The notes below the pieces were generated by a model. The model searched no databases. It was not told the DNA's origin and saw only the letters and a program-made list of their open reading frames with translations. Position numbers and translations under genes: made by a program. A DNA stretch of 32,124 nt, taken from Phycisphaera mikurensis NBRC 102666. GTDB lineage: Bacteria; Planctomycetota; Phycisphaerae; Phycisphaerales; SM1A02. Where the stretch lies: assembly GCA_945877905.1 (NCBI GenBank), contig CAMDUT010000010.1, positions 1-32,124 of the forward strand. Direction: 5' to 3'. Positions 24,408 through 32,124 of the stretch are shown here, one piece after another; position 1 is the first letter of the stretch; each line of letters begins with the position of its first letter.

Positions 24408-24752
24408 TCAAGGCCCGACGACCAGCGAGATGAGGCTGGCGATCCGACGGTGCGCCTCGATCGGGTGCCGCAGGGGCATCTCGGGGTGGACCTTGTAGCG
24501 GTTGCACCTCCCGAGCCGCTCGCGCTCGATGTAGCTGCTCGCCTCGAGGTCCGAGATGATCCGCTGCACCGCGCGCTCGGTGATGCCGACCGTCCGCGCG
24601 ATGTCCTTCAGGAGGATCTCGGGGTCCTTCGCGATGAGCAGCAGCACGTGGGCGTGGTTGCTCAGGAACGTCCACGTCGGGGCGCGGCCGGAGGCCGGCG
24701 TGCTTGCCCGTGAGGTCGGTCTCGGCTTGGCGGCGTTGCGTCGTTGCTTCAC
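24408..24752 (-). CDS. Winged-helix transcriptional regulator of the dab operon
   Basis: About 114 residues starting at GTG 24752, immediately after the TGA of dabA with no spacer, so it is translationally coupled. After a basic N-terminal tail comes a winged helix: TFLSNHAHVLLLIAKDPEIL, then LKDIARTVGITERAVQRIIS and DLEASSYIERERLGRCNRYKV, with the recognition helix and wing of MarR/ArsR-like regulators. No cysteine set for metal sensing is seen. Its place as the last gene of the dab operon suggests autogenous control of inorganic carbon uptake. Two TCGCG-centred sites at the dabB promoter are its most likely targets (inference). Confidence 0.8.
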   Translation of the reverse strand: MKQRRNAAKPRPTSRASTPASGRAPTWTFLSNHAHVLLLIAKDPEILLKDIARTVGITERAVQRIISDLEASSYIERERLGRCNRYKVHPEMPLRHPIEAHRRIASLISLVVGP

Positions 24753-27113
24753 TCAGGCCGGCTCCCATCCCTCGCCCGGGACCAGGCGCTGCGTGGCGCC
24801 GCCCTGCGGGTCGAGCGAGAACAATCGTACCCATCCGTTCTCGACGAGTTCCCGCACCTGCGGGCGCGCATCGAGCACCGAGTCGATGCGGTCGGTCGTC
24901 GCCTCGACGATCACCTGCAGCCGAAGCGGCTCGTGCCGCCACTGGCCGTCGGCCGCCTGCACCGACTGGAGCGGCAGGCCCGAACGGAGGTCTCCGCCGC
25001 TCCCGACGGCCACGCCGACCGCGCCGACCCGGTCGTGGAGCGCCTTGTCGCCGGCCCCGAGCGCGTCGTTGTCGACCGTCGAGGCGAGGTACTGGAGGTT
25101 GATCCATGACGCGACCACCATCGGCGCCGTGAGGATCAGGTCGAGCACGCGGCCGTCGAGGTCGGCCTCGTGGTCGTACTCGTGCAGGAAGGCCCGGCCG
25201 GAGAGGTCCACGCCGCGGGTGCGCGCCCGGCGTGCCGCGATGAACGCGGCGTTGCCGGCGAGCGCCCATTCGGGCCGGACCTGCGCCCAGTCCCGGGTCC
25301 GGCGGCGGAACGCGCGCAGGAGCCGCCCCGGACCGCGCTCCTCGATGCCGAGCCGAGGCGCCCGCTCGGCGCGCACGGCGGCGCCGGCCTCCTCGAACAG
25401 CGCGCGCGCGCGGCCGACCGCCCCGAGGTGCGAGCCCGGGATGCTGCCCTCGTCGAGGATCCGGACCGTGTCGTCGGACGTGTCGTGCACGGCGGGGACG
25501 AACAGCGTGTCCTCGGGGATCGACCACCCGCGTTCCGGAAGCGCGGCGCGGACGCGCGCGTCGTTGAGGATCGCGCAGGCGATGCGCGCATTGGGCCCTC
25601 CGCCGTGCCCGCCGCATGCGCCGCAGTCGAGCGACGCCGCGTGCGGGTTGTTCGCGCTGCGTGCCGAGTGGCCGCACAGGAACACGAGCGGCGCGAACCC
25701 GCCGCGCATCCCCATCCCGCGCAGGATGGCGTCGGCGGTGCGGATCCGGGTATCGAGGCCGATGCCCGAGCCGTCATCCTCGGGCTGGAGGCCGAACGAA
25801 GCGTGCTCCTCGCGGCGCTCCGCGGAGCCGGGCAGCGCCTCGTCCAGCGCCATGCGTGCGCCGTAGGCGGCCCCGGCCACCTCGACCATCGCGAAGGCCG
25901 ATCCGGGCGAACCGTGCAGCCGTGCCGCCAATCCCGCGCCTACGGGATCCGACGGGGCGTGCGCGTGAACCGTGCAGGTCGGGTGCAGGAGCACGGGGCA
26001 GCGGGCGGACGGATGGCCCGCCTCGACCCATTCCACCGCGACGCCGAAGAATCCGGCGAAGCCCCTGGTCTCGATCGCGTCCGAGTGGCGCTCGAGGTGC
26101 CGCCGCAGCGGCTCCGAACGCACGTCGATGCAGAAGACCGCCTGGATCGCGGGGCGCATGCCGCGCTCCCGCGGTTCCGGCGGCCGGACCGACGTGAGGA
26201 GTGTGCGGACGAATCCGTCCTCCGCCGCCTCCTGGAGCGTCAGGCGGAATCGTTCGTCCTCGACCGGCACGCCCCCGATGCCGCCTCCGCCGCGGATCGG
26301 TTCGCCCGGTCGTGCCGCCACGCGCGCCACCGCGAGGTCCGCGCACGCCCGTGCCGCGAGCAGGTCACGCACTGCGCCCGGCTGGTCCTGGTCCCGCTGC
26401 CATGCGACTCGGCGTGCCTGCGTCGCCCAGCCGTAAATGCCGGAGAGCAGCCGGAGCAGGTAGGCGTCGCGCTCGATCGCGTCGATCCCGAGCTCGTCGA
26501 GCACCAGCGAGATCGCCTCGTTCGGGTCCTCGGGCATCGATGCGACGGCCTCGCGGAACCCGCGCAGGCCCGCCGCGTCGACCGATCGGTCCACCTTCGC
26601 GAACCGAAGCCACCTCGCGAAGGGACGCGGGCCCGCGGTCGCGTCCAGCGCCTTCGGGTCGGCGCTCTCGGACTCGCACCAACGCGCCAGCGCGTCGCAC
26701 ACCGTGGTGTTCCAGGTCGTGCCGTTCCGCCAGTCGATCCACTCCGCGATCGTCCGGGTGGGGAGCCGGAAGCGTTGCGGGGGGCGTGCCGACCCATCGA
26801 GCGCGCCGAGCACCCGCTCGGCGGGCACGCCCATTCGGCGTGCCGCGGAGGCGACGTCCTCCGGGGCGAACGCGCCTTGGCGCCAGCGCAGCCGGTAGTG
26901 ATCGACAGGAGGGAGCACCTGCGCGCCGAGGCCGTCGGAGACGGTGCGTGCCGCCGCATCGAAGGGCGAGGCGGCGTGCCCGATGAAGGGGTTGACCGCG
27001 ACGAAGGAACGGAGGTCCCAGGCGGGTGGGATGAGCACGCACGCGCGATCGATGTCGCCGGCGAGCGACGGGCGCGGACGGGTCGTTCCGGGGATGCTGC
27101 GGATCTCAGGCAC
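24753..27113 (-). CDS. dabA: DabA, inorganic carbon pump subunit (beta-carbonic-anhydrase-like)
   Basis: About 786 residues of the DUF2309 / DabA family, the cytoplasmic zinc subunit of the DAB inorganic carbon pump. It is thought to hydrate CO2 in one direction using the cation gradient captured by DabB. The zinc site is visible: Cys328 and Asp330 in VFCIDVRSEP, His482 in LCGHSARSANNPH and Cys497 in LDCGACGG; the Cys-x-Asp pair and the 15-residue His-to-Cys spacing match the characterised protein. I take GTG 27113 as the start: a GGAG site lies six bases before it and the codon overlaps the dabB stop by eight bases, a typical coupled arrangement. The longer ATG at 27149 lacks a ribosome site. 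Confidence 0.92.
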   Translation of the reverse strand: MPEIRSIPGTTRPRPSLAGDIDRACVLIPPAWDLRSFVAVNPFIGHAASPFDAAARTVSDGLGAQVLPPVDHYRLRWRQGAFAPEDVASAARRMGVPAERVLGALDGSARPPQRFRLPTRTIAEWIDWRNGTTWNTTVCDALARWCESESADPKALDATAGPRPFARWLRFAKVDRSVDAAGLRGFREAVASMPEDPNEAISLVLDELGIDAIERDAYLLRLLSGIYGWATQARRVAWQRDQDQPGAVRDLLAARACADLAVARVAARPGEPIRGGGGIGGVPVEDERFRLTLQEAAEDGFVRTLLTSVRPPEPRERGMRPAIQAVFCIDVRSEPLRRHLERHSDAIETRGFAGFFGVAVEWVEAGHPSARCPVLLHPTCTVHAHAPSDPVGAGLAARLHGSPGSAFAMVEVAGAAYGARMALDEALPGSAERREEHASFGLQPEDDGSGIGLDTRIRTADAILRGMGMRGGFAPLVFLCGHSARSANNPHAASLDCGACGGHGGGPNARIACAILNDARVRAALPERGWSIPEDTLFVPAVHDTSDDTVRILDEGSIPGSHLGAVGRARALFEEAGAAVRAERAPRLGIEERGPGRLLRAFRRRTRDWAQVRPEWALAGNAAFIAARRARTRGVDLSGRAFLHEYDHEADLDGRVLDLILTAPMVVASWINLQYLASTVDNDALGAGDKALHDRVGAVGVAVGSGGDLRSGLPLQSVQAADGQWRHEPLRLQVIVEATTDRIDSVLDARPQVRELVENGWVRLFSLDPQGGATQRLVPGEGWEPA

Positions 27114-28656
27114 GGGTGGCTCCGGGAAGCGCGCCGCGGAGGAAGGCATGGATGCGGTCGAGCGCGCGGCCGACCGTGATCCCGACGTAGAAGCCGCTCA
27201 TCGCATGCACCAGCAACGGCGCGGACCGGGCCCGGTGGCGCGGCGAGCACGCCCACGCGTGCATCACCGCGAGCACGACGACCGCGCCGACGGGCATGGC
27301 GGCCGCGACCCATGCCCATGTGCCGCCGATCGCCGGTCGCGCCGGCATCGACGGCTCGACCCAGGCATCCGCCGCGGCGTACGCGAGGCATGCCGTCGCC
27401 GGGAGGAGCGCCGAGCACGCGAGGGCGCACGCGATGCGCCGTGCCGTCGCCGCCGCCGATCGCCGCGGCGTGCCGAGCCATGCGACCCATGCCTGCCCGG
27501 ACGCGAGCGCGACGATCGTCATCAAGGCGAGCTCGCCGGGCTCGATCCCGTGGAGGACACCGAGCGCGAGCGCCGAGGCGTACAGGGCGGGAGCGGACGT
27601 GATCGTGCCGAGCGCGAGCAGCACGGCCGCCCGGCGGAAGGTCGGCGAGCTCGGGTGCACGCGCGCCGGGACCTCGCCCGCGCGCATGAATGCCCATGCC
27701 TTGTAGGTGCCGTGCCCGACCAGGTGCAGCAGGGCGGCCGGGAACGCGCAGAGCCCGCACTGGACCAACATGAACCCCATCTGCGAAACGGTCGACCACG
27801 CGAGCCCGGCCTTGGCGCGGGCCTGCACCCAGGCGGCCGGTGCGGCCACAAGGATCGACGCGGTGCCCACCGCGGAGAGCATCACCCAGGCCTCGGGGAC
27901 GCGTGCCACGGCTGGCGCGAACCGGATGAGGAGGGCGCCGCCCGCGTTCACGATCCCGGCATGCATCATCGCGGAGAAGGGCGTCGGGGCCTCGACCGTC
28001 TCGGGGAGCCATCCATGGAAGGGAGCCTGCGCGCACTTCACCAAGGCGGCCGCGCAGAGGAGCAGCACGAACCACGTGAGCGCGGGGCCCGGTTCGGCGG
28101 CGGACGCGGACGCGACGGTGGCCGCGACGCCCGCCGTGCCCCACGATGTCCACGCGACGGCCGCTGCCGCCACCAGCAGCGCGTCACCGCAGCGGCTCAT
28201 GATGAACTTCCGCCGCGCGATGACGTGCGTCCGCGGGCGCTCGCGGCTGAACCGGAGCATCCGGTCAACGCCCAGGCCGACCGCGAGCCATGCCGAGACC
28301 AGCAGCACGAAGGAGTCGGCCAGCGAGAGCAGCCAGGCCGCGGTGACCGTCACGGCGAGCGCCCGCAGGAAGCCGGTGCGGCGGGCGTGCCCCTCGAGGC
28401 AGCGCACGGCGTAGCCGAACGTCACGGTCCCGATGCCGGACACGACCAGGGCCACGATCGCGGTGACCCGGTCGACCGAGAGGCCGGCGATCGCGGTCGG
28501 CTGCGGGTGCAGCGCCGCCCATGCGACCGCGCCCGCCGAGACGGCCGCGAGCAGGGCAGGGACGGCACGCAGCTCGGTGCCGTCGGCCGGGCGCGGCACG
28601 CCGATGCTTGACGTTTCGCGAATCGTGGAACCGGAATCTGAACACGCGACTTGCAT
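27106..28656 (-). CDS. dabB: DabB, NuoL-like proton channel subunit of the inorganic carbon pump
   Basis: About 516 residues, a multi-helix membrane protein of the NuoL/Mrp antiporter fold. The hallmark stretch is AALVKCAQAPFHGWLPETVE followed by APTPFSAMMHAGIVNAGG, plus a lysine and histidine pair in LHLVGHGTYKAWAFM. In the DAB complex it supplies cation flow to power DabA. ATG 28656 is placed seven bases after the -10 box of a strong promoter, so the mRNA would be leaderless; GTG at codon 20 is an alternative start. The stop overlaps the start of dabA by eight bases. The first 30 residues are polar and not obviously conserved. Confidence 0.9.
   Translation of the reverse strand: MQVACSDSGSTIRETSSIGVPRPADGTELRAVPALLAAVSAGAVAWAALHPQPTAIAGLSVDRVTAIVALVVSGIGTVTFGYAVRCLEGHARRTGFLRALAVTVTAAWLLSLADSFVLLVSAWLAVGLGVDRMLRFSRERPRTHVIARRKFIMSRCGDALLVAAAAVAWTSWGTAGVAATVASASAAEPGPALTWFVLLLCAAALVKCAQAPFHGWLPETVEAPTPFSAMMHAGIVNAGGALLIRFAPAVARVPEAWVMLSAVGTASILVAAPAAWVQARAKAGLAWSTVSQMGFMLVQCGLCAFPAALLHLVGHGTYKAWAFMRAGEVPARVHPSSPTFRRAAVLLALGTITSAPALYASALALGVLHGIEPGELALMTIVALASGQAWVAWLGTPRRSAAATARRIACALACSALLPATACLAYAAADAWVEPSMPARPAIGGTWAWVAAAMPVGAVVVLAVMHAWACSPRHRARSAPLLVHAMSGFYVGITVGRALDRIHAFLRGALPGATRA
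28612..28625. promoter_or_regulatory. Candidate regulator site 1 (TCGCG box) inside dabB codons 11-15
   Basis: CGTTTCGCGAATCG matches the site at 28654-28667 in 10 of 14 positions, and both are centred on CGCG with C-purine and pyrimidine-G ends. It lies downstream of the start codon, exactly 42 bases from the second box (four helical turns), so a dimer pair could bind the same DNA face. Binding is inferred. Confidence 0.35.
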
Positions 28657-28667
28657 ATCGCGTATTG
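28654..28667. promoter_or_regulatory. Candidate regulator site 2 (TCGCG box) over the dabB start and -10
   Basis: CATATCGCGTATTG overlaps both the dabB start codon and part of the -10 box, so a protein bound here would block transcription. It is the partner of the box at 28612-28625, in phase by 42 bases. The encoded winged-helix protein at the operon's end is the obvious candidate binder. Confidence 0.38.
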
Positions 28668-28692
28668 TAGTGCGCACGTCTGGTGCGGTCAA
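28664..28692 (-). promoter_or_regulatory. Strong sigma-70-type promoter of the dab operon
   Basis: On the reverse strand TTGACC (28692-28687) is followed by exactly 17 bases and then TACAAT (28669-28664), each one base away from the consensus. It is in a local AT-rich island in GC-rich DNA. Only seven bases separate the -10 box from the dabB ATG, so transcription should begin at or next to the start codon. This is the clearest promoter in the window. Confidence 0.75.
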
Positions 28693-28790
28693 GGCCCTTC
28701 GTGGCGTGCGCGCATCGCGCTCAACTTGCCCGACCTCCCGCCGGCGCCCGGGTGCGGGCCGCCGCCCGGCCCTGCGTCGCCCGCGCCGCT

Positions 28791-30410
28791 TCAGCCGTAG
28801 GCCGGGTCGTACACCTTGCCGCGCACGAACGCGGCCACGTCGGCCGGCCGCGCGACGCGCGCGAGGCCGCGGTCGAAGATGAGCTCGGCCACGCGGATCG
28901 CGACCTCGACGCTCGCCTCGCGGATGTTCGCCATCGGCGGATAGATGAGGTTGACGTCGAGGTCCTGCTGCGTCACCTGCGCGGCCAGGCTCTCGGCCGC
29001 CTTCAGGAACATCTCGTCGGTGACGCGGCTCGCCTCGGTGGCGAAGACCGCCATCCCGATCGCCGGGTAGATGTAGACGTTGTTGCCCTGGCCGGGGACG
29101 AACAGCCTGCCCTTGTGGTGCAGGGGCGCGAACGGGCTGCCGGACGCGAAGATCGCGCGCCCGCCCGACCACTCGATGGCCTCCTGCGCGGTGCACTCGC
29201 TCTTGGAGGTCGGGTTCGAGTACGGGAAGATCACGGGGCGATCGTTGATGCGCGCCATGGCCTCGATGACCTGCCGGCTGAAGCTGTGCGGGATGGTGCT
29301 CACGCCGACCAGCACGCTCGGCCGGATGGCCTCGACGATCTCGGCGAGGTCCTTCGCGGGCGCGTGCGGGTGCGCGAACGGGCGCTGGAACTCGCTGAGA
29401 CCCGTGGTCTCGGCGGTCACCAGGCCGCGGCTGTTGACGAGCCGGCATCGCGCATGGGCATCGGCGTCGGACATCCCCTCGCGCACCATCTGCTGGCAGA
29501 CGAGGTCGGCGATGCCGACGGCGGCGCTCCCGGCGCCGAAGAAGAGGTACGTGTGGTCGCGCAGGCGCTTGCCCAGGATGCGGTTGGCGCCGAAGAGTCC
29601 GGCCACCGCCACGGAGGCCGTGCCCTGGATGTCGTCGTTGAAGCAGCAGACGCGGTCGCGGTAGCGCGCCAGCAGCGGCATCGCGGTGCGGTTGGTGAAG
29701 TCCTCGAACTGGATGCAGCAGCGCGGGAAGACCTCCTGCACCGCCTCGACGAACTCGTCGAGGAACGCGTCGTACTCGGCGCCCTCGATGCGGCGCATGT
29801 GGAGGCCCGGGTAGAGCGGGTCCTCGAGGAATGCCTCGTTGTTGGTGCCCACGTCGAGCATCACGGGAAGCGTGTGCCTCGGCGGCACGCCGGCGCACGC
29901 GGTGTAGAGCGCGAGCTTGCCGATCGGGATGCCCATGCCGCACACGCCGAGGTCGCCGAGGCCGAGGATGCGCTCGCCGTCGGTGACGACGATGAAGCGA
30001 ACGTCCTTCTCGGGCCAGTTGCGCAGAACGTCCCGGATGCGCCCCTTGCGGCGCGCGCTCACGTACAGCCCCTTCGGCCGGCGCATGATGTGCCCGAAGC
30101 GCTGGCACGCCTCGCCGACGGTGGGCGTGTAGACCAGCGGCATGAACTCGGCGGGCGCGCTGGTGAGCAGCTGGTAGTACAGCCTCTCGTTGCGGTCCTG
30201 GAGCTCCGAGAGGAAGACGTACTTCTCGAGGTCGGTGGGCTTGTGCGAGAGCTGGATGCGCTGGCGCTCGAGCTGGATCTCGGTGGTCTCGACCTTGTCG
30301 GGGAGCAGCCCGACGAGGCCCAGTCGCTCGCGCTCGGCCTCGGTGAACGCCGTGCCCTTGTTCAGGCGGGGGTTGAAGAGCAGGTCGAAGCTGGTGTGTG
30401 CGCCGTCCAT
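28791..30410 (-). CDS. NAD(P)-dependent malic enzyme
   Basis: About 539 residues, the usual length of the large bacterial/eukaryotic-type malic enzyme, which converts malate to pyruvate and CO2 with reduction of NAD(P)+. Motifs seen: VYTPTVGEACQRFG with the catalytic tyrosine, RPKGLYVSARRKG, GLGDLGVCGMGIPIGKLALY with the catalytic lysine, the metal-binding QFEDF, FNDDIQGTASV, and the Rossmann FFGAGSAAVGIA. ATG 30410 is preferred over ATG 30425 because a GGAG is placed before it. Downstream, 134 bases separate it from the dab operon, which has its own promoter. Physiological direction and cofactor are not readable; its CO2 output beside an inorganic carbon pump is noted as context. Confidence 0.93.
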   Translation of the reverse strand: MDGAHTSFDLLFNPRLNKGTAFTEAERERLGLVGLLPDKVETTEIQLERQRIQLSHKPTDLEKYVFLSELQDRNERLYYQLLTSAPAEFMPLVYTPTVGEACQRFGHIMRRPKGLYVSARRKGRIRDVLRNWPEKDVRFIVVTDGERILGLGDLGVCGMGIPIGKLALYTACAGVPPRHTLPVMLDVGTNNEAFLEDPLYPGLHMRRIEGAEYDAFLDEFVEAVQEVFPRCCIQFEDFTNRTAMPLLARYRDRVCCFNDDIQGTASVAVAGLFGANRILGKRLRDHTYLFFGAGSAAVGIADLVCQQMVREGMSDADAHARCRLVNSRGLVTAETTGLSEFQRPFAHPHAPAKDLAEIVEAIRPSVLVGVSTIPHSFSRQVIEAMARINDRPVIFPYSNPTSKSECTAQEAIEWSGGRAIFASGSPFAPLHHKGRLFVPGQGNNVYIYPAIGMAVFATEASRVTDEMFLKAAESLAAQVTQQDLDVNLIYPPMANIREASVEVAIRVAELIFDRGLARVARPADVAAFVRGKVYDPAYG

Positions 30411-30462
30411 GGCGCTCCGAAGCATACGGACACCGCCGGTGACGCGTCCCGGGCCGCCGCCG

Positions 30463-32124
30463 TCACTGGCCCCACACGCCGAGCATGAACCCGAGGTCCT
30501 GCCCGTTCACGCGGCCGTCGCCGTCGAAGTCGGGTGCGCACGTTCCGCACTCTCCCCACGCGATGAGGAGCAGTCCGAGGTCCGCGCCGTCCACGCGACC
30601 GTCGCCGTTGAGGTCGGCGATCGAGGGCTCGCAGGCGTCGGGGACGAGGTTGCCATTGCGGTCCGTGTCGCTCGACGGGGCGAAGACGAGCGCGGTGGCC
30701 GCGGGGGCGTCAACGGGGTACGAACGGAGCGTCCGCTCCATGTTGCCGGTCACGAAGTCGTATCCGTTGACGGTGGACGAGGCGACCGGCGACGTGACCG
30801 CGAGGCTGCGGCCGTCGCGCGCGTCAGCGATGGCGTAAGCGGCGTTCGTGAGCCCCGCTCCCTGCACGTCCCACCGTCCGAGCAGCTCGCCGGCGCCGCT
30901 CACGCGGTAGACGCCGTTCAGCGCGCTCGCGGCGACGAGGAGCGTGCCGTTGCGGTATGGGTACAGCCCGCGGAGCCCGGGTGCCTGCGAACTCAGGTCG
31001 GCGAACTGGGAGCGCGCGCCCGCGGGCCACGTGAACTTGTGGATCACGCCCGCACCGGTCGTCGCGAACGCCTCGTTGGTGCCGTTGGTGAGTCGCCGGA
31101 AGACGAGGTCGCGCGCGTCGTCGGCGCTGAAGGCCTCGGCGTACTGCGCTGCGGCCTCGCCGCTCGCCGAGACGAGCACGATCCTGCCCGTGGCGAGCAT
31201 CGCCGCGATGCGACCGTCCGGGGCCACCGCGACGGACCGGACCTCCGCGTCCTGGGTCGGGCCCCACGGGACCGCCGGCCCGCCGTTCACCCGGTCGATC
31301 GACCACACCCGGTTCCCCGAGGCGGCGAAGAGGCGGCCGTCGGTGCCGATCGCGAGGTCGTTGATCGGGGAATCGCCGACCGCCACGGTGCGGAGCAGCA
31401 CGCCCGAGCGTGCGTCCAGCTCGCGAAGCAGCGCGTCGTCGGCGCTCCCCACCCAGCGCGATCGCGAGCCGCGGATCGCGTCGCGGTCGGGCGTCCCGTC
31501 GCCGTCGCAGTCCTCGCACGCGTCGATCCGAGCGTCCCGGTTCCGGTCGAGCGACATGTCCGCGTTGATCTGGGCCGAGTCCGCGATGCCGTCGCTGTCG
31601 CAATCGACCTCGCAGGAGGCGGGGATGCCGTTGCCGTCGGCGTCGACCGCGGGGTCCGCGCGCACGTCCGCCGAGTCGGGAATGCCGTTGCCGTCGCAGT
31701 CCGGTTCGCACGCGTCGGGGCGCCCGTCGCCGTCCACGTCCGTGGAGGCCCCGGCGGCGATCTGCACCGGGTCGGGCACGCCGTTGCCGTCGCAATCCTG
31801 GCACGCGTCGAGGAGTCCGTCCGAATTCAGGTCGAGGGCCGGGTCGGTCGCGATCTCGTCCGCGTCCGGCACGCCGTCGTCGTCGCAGTCCGCGGAAAGG
31901 CATGCCGCTCCGAGCATGAACGCCTCGATGGGCATCACCGTGCCGCGGTGGAAGCGGAGGTCGATGTTGGCGCTCGCGCCGGACAGCAGGTGGCAGTAGC
32001 TCATGATCGTGCCGCGCTGGAGCGACCCGCTCGCGCACGCGTCGATCCCGTAGTCGTGGGTGTGGCGCGAGCCGAGGTTGTGGCCGAGCTCGTGGGCGAC
32101 CACGTTCACGTCCCAGTTGCCCGG
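30463..32124 (-). CDS. Secreted zinc metalloprotease with calcium repeats and dockerin-like end (partial, 5' end outside window)
   Basis: The frame enters from the right edge, so the signal and propeptide are missing; about 553 residues are visible. [18 protein letters not shown] is the HExxHxxGxxH zinc site of metzincins, and IMSYCH is the Met-turn, pointing to an M12B/reprolysin-like peptidase. Next come thrombospondin-3-like calcium repeats ([26 protein letters not shown] and others). The following 300 residues form repeated beta strands ([20 protein letters not shown]) resembling a propeller. The end has two EF-hand-like dockerin units ([22 protein letters not shown] and [22 protein letters not shown] pattern) common in planctomycete exoproteins. 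An extracellular protein-degrading role is inferred. Confidence 0.85.
   Translation of the reverse strand, partial: PGNWDVNVVAHELGHNLGSRHTHDYGIDACASGSLQRGTIMSYCHLLSGASANIDLRFHRGTVMPIEAFMLGAACLSADCDDDGVPDADEIATDPALDLNSDGLLDACQDCDGNGVPDPVQIAAGASTDVDGDGRPDACEPDCDGNGIPDSADVRADPAVDADGNGIPASCEVDCDSDGIADSAQINADMSLDRNRDARIDACEDCDGDGTPDRDAIRGSRSRWVGSADDALLRELDARSGVLLRTVAVGDSPINDLAIGTDGRLFAASGNRVWSIDRVNGGPAVPWGPTQDAEVRSVAVAPDGRIAAMLATGRIVLVSASGEAAAQYAEAFSADDARDLVFRRLTNGTNEAFATTGAGVIHKFTWPAGARSQFADLSSQAPGLRGLYPYRNGTLLVAASALNGVYRVSGAGELLGRWDVQGAGLTNAAYAIADARDGRSLAVTSPVASSTVNGYDFVTGNMERTLRSYPVDAPAATALVFAPSSDTDRNGNLVPDACEPSIADLNGDGRVDGADLGLLLIAWGECGTCAPDFDGDGRVNGQDLGFMLGVWGQ

Noticed and set aside
27114-27149. 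dabA start at ATG 27149
   Set aside because: No ribosome site, and it would overlap dabB by 44 bases; GTG 27113 has GGAG at proper spacing and an 8-base overlap.
28657-30108. A 1000-residue reverse-strand frame joining dabB to upstream sequence
   Set aside because: The upstream part overlaps the malic enzyme in a shifted frame and is low-complexity Arg/Ala/Pro sequence; a strong promoter and ATG define dabB at 28656.

Overview
This is a very GC-rich, gene-dense stretch of bacterial chromosome. Two secreted proteins at the edges suggest a Planctomycetota host, most likely Phycisphaerae-like. One is a PEP-CTERM-style protein at the left edge. The other is a secreted metalloprotease at the right edge, with calcium-binding repeats and a C-terminal dockerin-like pair ([14 protein letters not shown]... 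and [14 protein letters not shown]...). The taxonomic call is inference. No rRNA, tRNA, CRISPR array or insertion sequence was seen.

Left part (1-9371): a truncated secreted protein (-); a broken trpB 3' fragment butted against a gamma-glutamyltransferase gene (-); a divergent Tat-exported bicupin (+); a cluster of three small DoxX-like membrane proteins; a relic of a fasciclin domain; a large exported amidohydrolase (-); and a CIA30-FAS1-FAS1 secreted protein (-).

Middle (9610-17766, all +): a large secreted repeat protein with a Gly/Tyr/Trp-rich tail, a glutamate-receptor-like channel, a LuxR-type regulator with an unusual N-terminal half, a DEAD-box RNA helicase, and a two-gene retinal phototrophy cassette. 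The cassette holds a green-tuned proton-pumping proteorhodopsin (Asp110/Thr114/Glu121, Schiff-base Lys243, Leu118) and a Brp/Blh beta-carotene dioxygenase that makes its retinal.

Right part (17784-32124, mostly -): an NlpC/P60-like hydrolase, a YahK-type alcohol dehydrogenase and an OPA-family organophosphate antiporter in one direction. A second, longer paralogue of the secreted repeat protein is divergent from the antiporter (+). Next comes a compact dabB-dabA-regulator operon for energy-coupled inorganic carbon uptake, with a strong promoter that would give a leaderless dabB mRNA. A malic enzyme lies upstream of it, followed by the edge metalloprotease.

The plausible theme is a surface-protein-rich marine heterotroph. 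A light-driven proton pump could raise the proton-motive force, the DAB pump could spend it to bring in bicarbonate, and carboxylating or decarboxylating enzymes such as malic enzyme share the neighbourhood. That coupling is inference from gene content. The least understood items are the two paralogous repeat proteins, the channel with a non-potassium pore motif, and the dab promoter with two phased TCGCG sites.
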